Source: Toxonevra muliebris (Eukaryota > Arthropoda > Insecta > Diptera > Pallopteridae). Taken from it: 64,000 nucleotides of DNA. The notes beneath the pieces are model-generated. The model was given only the letters and a program-made list of their open reading frames with translations, was not told the origin of the DNA and made no database searches. Where the stretch lies: NCBI GenBank assembly GCA_963691655.1, contig OY829326.1, forward strand, positions 42,497,989 to 42,561,988, written 5' to 3'. Positions within the stretch are counted from its first letter, which is position 1. Every line of letters starts with the position of its first letter. The translations under genes and the position numbers were made by a program. Positions 60,090-64,000 of the stretch are shown here, in pieces.

Positions 60090-60771
60090 CCAAAGAAAAT
60101 GGAGTGCTTTTCGACAGCTCAACTGAACATCAAATTTGTGTTTCTGTATGGTTACGAATTGATTGTAGGAAATGAGAAAACTGATGAATTGGCGCGCTCA
60201 GGAGCCTCTCTTGACGAATCTTTGGGGGTGCCGGTTCTAGTCCCCTTAGGAGTCGTCAAGAGAGGCATGTACCTGCACTGTTTTCAACGGGCTAATCGGA
60301 GCTGGAAGTCACTAACAACCTGCACTACCTCACGTGTGACATGGCCCTCATATAATGAGGGTCGGTCTCGCGAGTTTTTAACCAGGAACTATGCCGACAC
60401 TGCTAGGTTAACAGCAGCCTACACCGGCCACTGGTGTATAGGTACCCACTAAACTGTGCATCCCTTTTAATACCCACTGTAGAAGTTGCGGAAACTTAGA
60501 TGAAAAAGAAACAATCAACCATTTTTTTTGTGAATGTCCAGCCTTGGCGAGGACAAGATATAGGTTCCTGGGGAAAGCATTTCCTCGATAGCTTGTCCGA
60601 TTGCTCGGCAGTCAGCTCAAATAATCTGCTAGGATACCTAGACTCTACGGGGTGGGTTTAGTAAGAGTACATCATTAATTCAAGTTCGGTGAGGAATTGG
60701 TCTCAAAACGGCGCTAAATGTGATTCATAGTAGGTCTGCTGTGGATCAGCCACCTTAACCAACCAACCAAC
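60090..60771 (+). mobile_element. LINE 3' fragment: end of RNase H and C-terminal domain
   Basis: 60099-60452 gives FLYGYELIVGNEKTDELARS (RNase H-type GNExxDELA), GASLDESLGVPVLVPLGVVK, RANRSWKSLTTC, then ARLTAAYTGHWCIGTH (the LTGHxxxGxH block). After further breaks, the CRSC...H.L.CECPA-type zinc segment appears near 60480-60545. The 3' end is CACCTTAACCAACCAACC. RNase H plus this tail indicates a LOA/I/jockey-like LINE. The 5' part is missing. Confidence 0.8.
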
Positions 60772-60774
60772 CAT

Positions 60775-61355
60775 GGTTACGAAACTAAGTTGCTGATGGA
60801 CGATCTGCGATCGGCAGTTGCGTTGCTTTGTGTCGAATCGCAGGTTTTTGGCATAAATGTTCGTATTTACTAATAAGACCTTGTAATAAGGCACATCTCA
60901 AAAATCAGGTCATCGAATACTATATCAAATTCAGATCTATCTAAATTGTGTCAACAGATTCCAATAGCGATAATGAGATCAAATTGTGACAAAAATTTTC
61001 TCAGAAAGCAACACACCAAGCTGGGGCGACAACCTTTAAAGCGAGAAACTGGAAGTGAGAAACGAAAGCGACTTAGAAAAGCACAACTGACAAAGAGGTC
61101 AAAGAATTACGATAAACGTGAAAGGAATTAAATCCATTGCACGAAATCAGACTCATTGATGAAGTTTTTTAAAGGCTATAGGACAAAGTAAATGATTTTA
61201 GCAATGTTTTAGTCAATTTATGGAATTTGTGGTGTATTTACATCTAGTGGGAAGATTTGCTACAATTTTTGAGTGGCGTGAGAGTATTTTACCATGGAAA
61301 TTTGATTGAGACTCTTAAAATTTATAGGGGAAAAAAATTTGTGTGAGAATTTTTG
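60775..61355. other. gene-free stretch
   Basis: 60940-61130 has an open frame with Lys/Arg-rich low-complexity content and no family signal. Nothing else recognised. Confidence 0.35.
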
Positions 61356-61357
61356 AT

Positions 61358-61634
61358 TGGAAACTCGATAGTCTACTGAGTAGTGCACTAGACTTTCACC
61401 CGGGAGGTTCGGGTCCGATTACCTTCTTGGTCTGGTAGTTAATTCTCACAATATTCTTAAATTCTCTATCGATATGAAGTGTATGAGAATTATATAGAGG
61501 TAGATAATGACAAAACTATCAAGTGATAACAAATTGCCACACCGCCAATCGGAATCGGCGTTAAATTGTATGTGGTATCACAATGGGCCGTTCTGGCCCG
61601 AGTGAGTCCCTCGACGGCCCACTTAAAAAAAAAG
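61358..61634 (+). mobile_element. tRNA-Glu-derived SINE, second copy
   Basis: Head GATAGTCTACTGAGTAG (A box), GACTTTCACCCGGGAGG (TTC anticodon arm) and GGGTCCGATTA (B box, mutated), then the body TAGTTAATTCTCACAA with TTCTTAAATTCTCTATC, ending CTCGACGGCCCACTT and A(10). It shares head, body start and the CTCGACRGCC end with the copy at 20435-20698 (opposite strand), and its middle with 1040-1490. The head carries more changes than the 20.4 kb copy. Confidence 0.82.
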
Positions 61635-63068
61635 AAGGCAGAGATTGAAAACTTTAAATCTGTAGCAAAAATTATCAAACTGTACATATATATTGAGTGT
61701 TTAATCTCATTAATTATTTATTTTAATGTAATTTGCATCAATATAGCTTAAGCGAGATTTGCTTATTTGCATTAAATAAATATGTACTATGTGAACTTGT
61801 GAATGTGAATGATCGCGCTTATCCCAGTACTTTATTACATTTTAAAAATTGTAAGCTACTCTTGTGAAGGTAAGACCACCCAACAACGAATAAACCTTTA
61901 TAACTTTAATCAAAAATTTCTTTCTTTTCTTTCTTTTTTATTCTTTCAAAACTCTTCCAATCTCAGTTAACTTTTTCTAATCTGGAAAATGTATATTAAG
62001 TCAGCATTTAGTTTCACAAATACCATAACATTGTATACATTTACTACATCATCATTGAATTACATTTGTCAAAGATAATTCAAAGATATATAAATATCGT
62101 TTTCATTTTCCATTGACAAGCCATAATTTTAGCAATTTTCAATGCATTACGTACATAATAAATTATCCATTCTGCATAACAGCAATAGTAGCTAGCAGCA
62201 ATGACAGCGGCAACAAAAACAAACAACAATCACAAAATAATAGTTACGATTGTTATAAATTATTAATTAATAACCGCAAAATTAGTTTACCAACAATATT
62301 CTTTTTTTGCTATTTGTGGGCAAATTAACTTAGAAAAAAAAATGACAATAACAGACAAAAAACATACACAAAAAATAAGCGTCAATAACAATAAAAAAGT
62401 ATTTTAACAACTAGAAAAACTAAGTTATAGAGTTTCCGTTGAAAATTGTAATTTTAAAAGCGTTTGCTACCGGGTTTAAACAGCAATGACTGAGGCAGAG
62501 GTAATTTGTGGCACATTATTGTTATTGTTATTGGTTTTGTTTGTTTTTTTTTTCAGCAGTCCACAAAACAAAATTGCATTTGCAAATCATTAGAAAAAAA
62601 AGGAAGAAAATATGTTGCACAAAACAAAACATAACTTAAAAAAGTTTTCTTGCTATTTATGTTAAATATGCGCAACTAACAACCGAAGCAATAGCAGCAG
62701 CAGCAACAGTAGCAATGATAATAGCAGCAGCAACAAGCAACAGTATCAGTAACCACAACGTAAATACTAGCATTCGTTACAAGTTACTATTTGCCATTTG
62801 CGGTTACTACTCGATTGTTTGTGATATTAATGTCTTTTTAGCTACGCTGAGATTTTTGTAGGAGGCTGACATAAAAAGGTTAGATAGCATGCAATACTAA
62901 TAAAAAAAATGCTTTTACTATTGCGTAATAATAATTTTCGGTTAACTAAAATTAACAGTAAAATTATTTATTTATTATATACAAGGTTGCGCAAAAGTAA
63001 TTACCCGATCTGATTAAGCTAAAATTTGTTTTTCTTAATTTTATTTGGACTTTGAATTTTATTTCATT
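61635..63068. other. gene-free stretch with CAG/CAA repeats
   Basis: Trinucleotide runs (AGCAGCAGCAGCAAC, 62690-62740) and CAATAACA-type words fill 62190-62780 without a sustained frame. GGTTGCGCAAAAGTAATTACCC at 62985-63006 looks like the single end of a mariner-type element, but no partner end was found. Confidence 0.4.
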
Positions 63069-64000
63069 AAATACTGAAGTTACTTACTCACTTAGCATTC
63101 TGTCTAACTGGTGCCGTGAATTCTGTCTTAATGTAAATCCTGGCACAACAGAGATTATGCTTTTCACTAGAAAGTATAAAATACCAACTTTTGCCCTCCC
63201 CAAAAATTAATGGCACCCCGCTTTGCCTTAGCAAGCGCGTCAAATATTTAGGATTTGTTCTCGATCTTAAACTTCAATGGAAAGCTAACATAGCAGGGAG
63301 AGTACGAAAAGCCCCTTGCGCTCTCTACTGCTGTAAGAGGGCAGTAGGTACAAGATGGGGTCTTCAACCTCGAGTTACTTCCTGGCTCTACACAGCAGTG
63401 GTCGAGCCTAATCTTCTCTATGGATCCGTCTTCTGGTGGCCAGCTACTGCAAAGGCGGTCAACCTTAAACAACTGGATAAGGTTAGAAGAATGGCAGCAA
63501 TATTGATTACTGAGCCTCTCCGCACTACCTCTACAAAAGCTCTCTTCGCAATCCTTCATTGGTTGCCAACTTCACTTCTGATTAAGCAACAAGCTAAGTA
63601 CTCTGCTCCCAGACTCAGTGCCCTAACTCGGTGGATCCAGTCGAACCTGGGCCATGCCAAGATTCTAATCCACGATACGTCCGTACCAACTAATAAAGAC
63701 TACATTTGCTATACCCCTAATTTAAACCACACGTTCTTCACCCATATCCTTATCCAGTAGAGAGGAATGGGTTAATGACGAGGTGGTCACTGACAATTCA
63801 ATTGAATGCAGATGGATCCAAATTGGAAGAAAAGGGTCGGCTATGGCATCTTCTCTAGCAAGCTGTATCTCAGACTCTCTTTTCGACATCCTGACCATTT
63901 CAGCGTATTTCAAGCGAAAGTAATGGCTATCTATCAAGCGTCCAAGTGGCTTATTCACAACAATTCATTCGATACGAATAACTGTATCTACACGGACGGC
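63069..64000 (+). mobile_element. LINE with RT C-terminus and RNase H, runs off the window
   Basis: 63191-63760 encodes VKYLGFVLDLKLQWKANIAG, then AVGTRWGLQPRVTSWLYTAV, VEPNLLYGSVFWWPAT and LDKVRRMAAILITEPLRTTS: the YLG...L.W..H block and the PxLxYGxxxW block after the RT catalytic core. After a shift, NADGSKLEEK and later NCIYTDG begin RNase H (DGS motif). At least two frameshifts. This copy and the 60 kb fragment together represent adjoining parts of similar elements. Confidence 0.85.

Noticed and set aside
62190..62780. Polyglutamine-type coding exon from CAG/CAA repeats
   Set aside because: The repeats do not hold an open frame with splice sites; they look like simple sequence.
1..64000. 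CRISPR arrays, operons, Shine-Dalgarno sites or other prokaryotic features
   Set aside because: Spliced genes and eukaryotic transposons show this is an animal genome; no spaced direct-repeat array of CRISPR type exists.

Overview
This window is eukaryotic, AT-rich and rich in transposons. It looks like the genome of a higher fly. The spliced Ect2/Pebble gene, GT-AG introns of 50 bp to about 9 kb, an antigen-5-type CAP gene, small secreted-peptide genes, mariner/Tc1/hAT/pogo elements, non-LTR elements and a tRNA-derived SINE all fit Diptera. A tephritid-like fly is a guess from overall style, not a demonstrated fact.

Layout. 1-7007 is non-coding and holds a SINE composite, an RTE-like LINE scrap and a hAT element with a smaller element nested in it. 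7008-25544 (+) is the pebble/Ect2 RhoGEF gene. Twelve coding exons join in frame to 849 residues (three BRCT domains, DH, PH, basic tail). Its 8.8 kb first intron holds an RTE scrap, an internally deleted mariner and a TTAA-flanked element. A further 499-codon exon (16835-18331) with phase 0 at both ends lies between the two exons that encode BRCT2.

31612-55186 (-) is a second gene of unknown identity. Three exons join in frame across a 22 kb intron and encode a coiled-coil segment followed by a Ser/Thr-rich tail. Nested in that intron are an intronless CAP/antigen-5 gene (33522-34364, +), a furin-site secreted peptide gene (36354-36614, -) and its broken paralogue in inverted orientation (43298-43622, +), plus many transposons. 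A third small secreted Tyr/Pro-rich protein gene lies at 58520-58834 (-). The last 4 kb is mostly LINE and SINE debris, and one LINE runs off the end.

Several elements have exact target-site duplications and nesting that allow relative dating. The clearest are a hAT at 37350-39560 with a Tc1-like element inside it, a SINE at 20435-20698 with a 12-bp duplication, and a TTAA element sitting about 20 bp upstream of the TATA box of the secreted peptide gene, while the pseudogene copy keeps the empty site. Everything here comes from reading the sequence; no database search was run.
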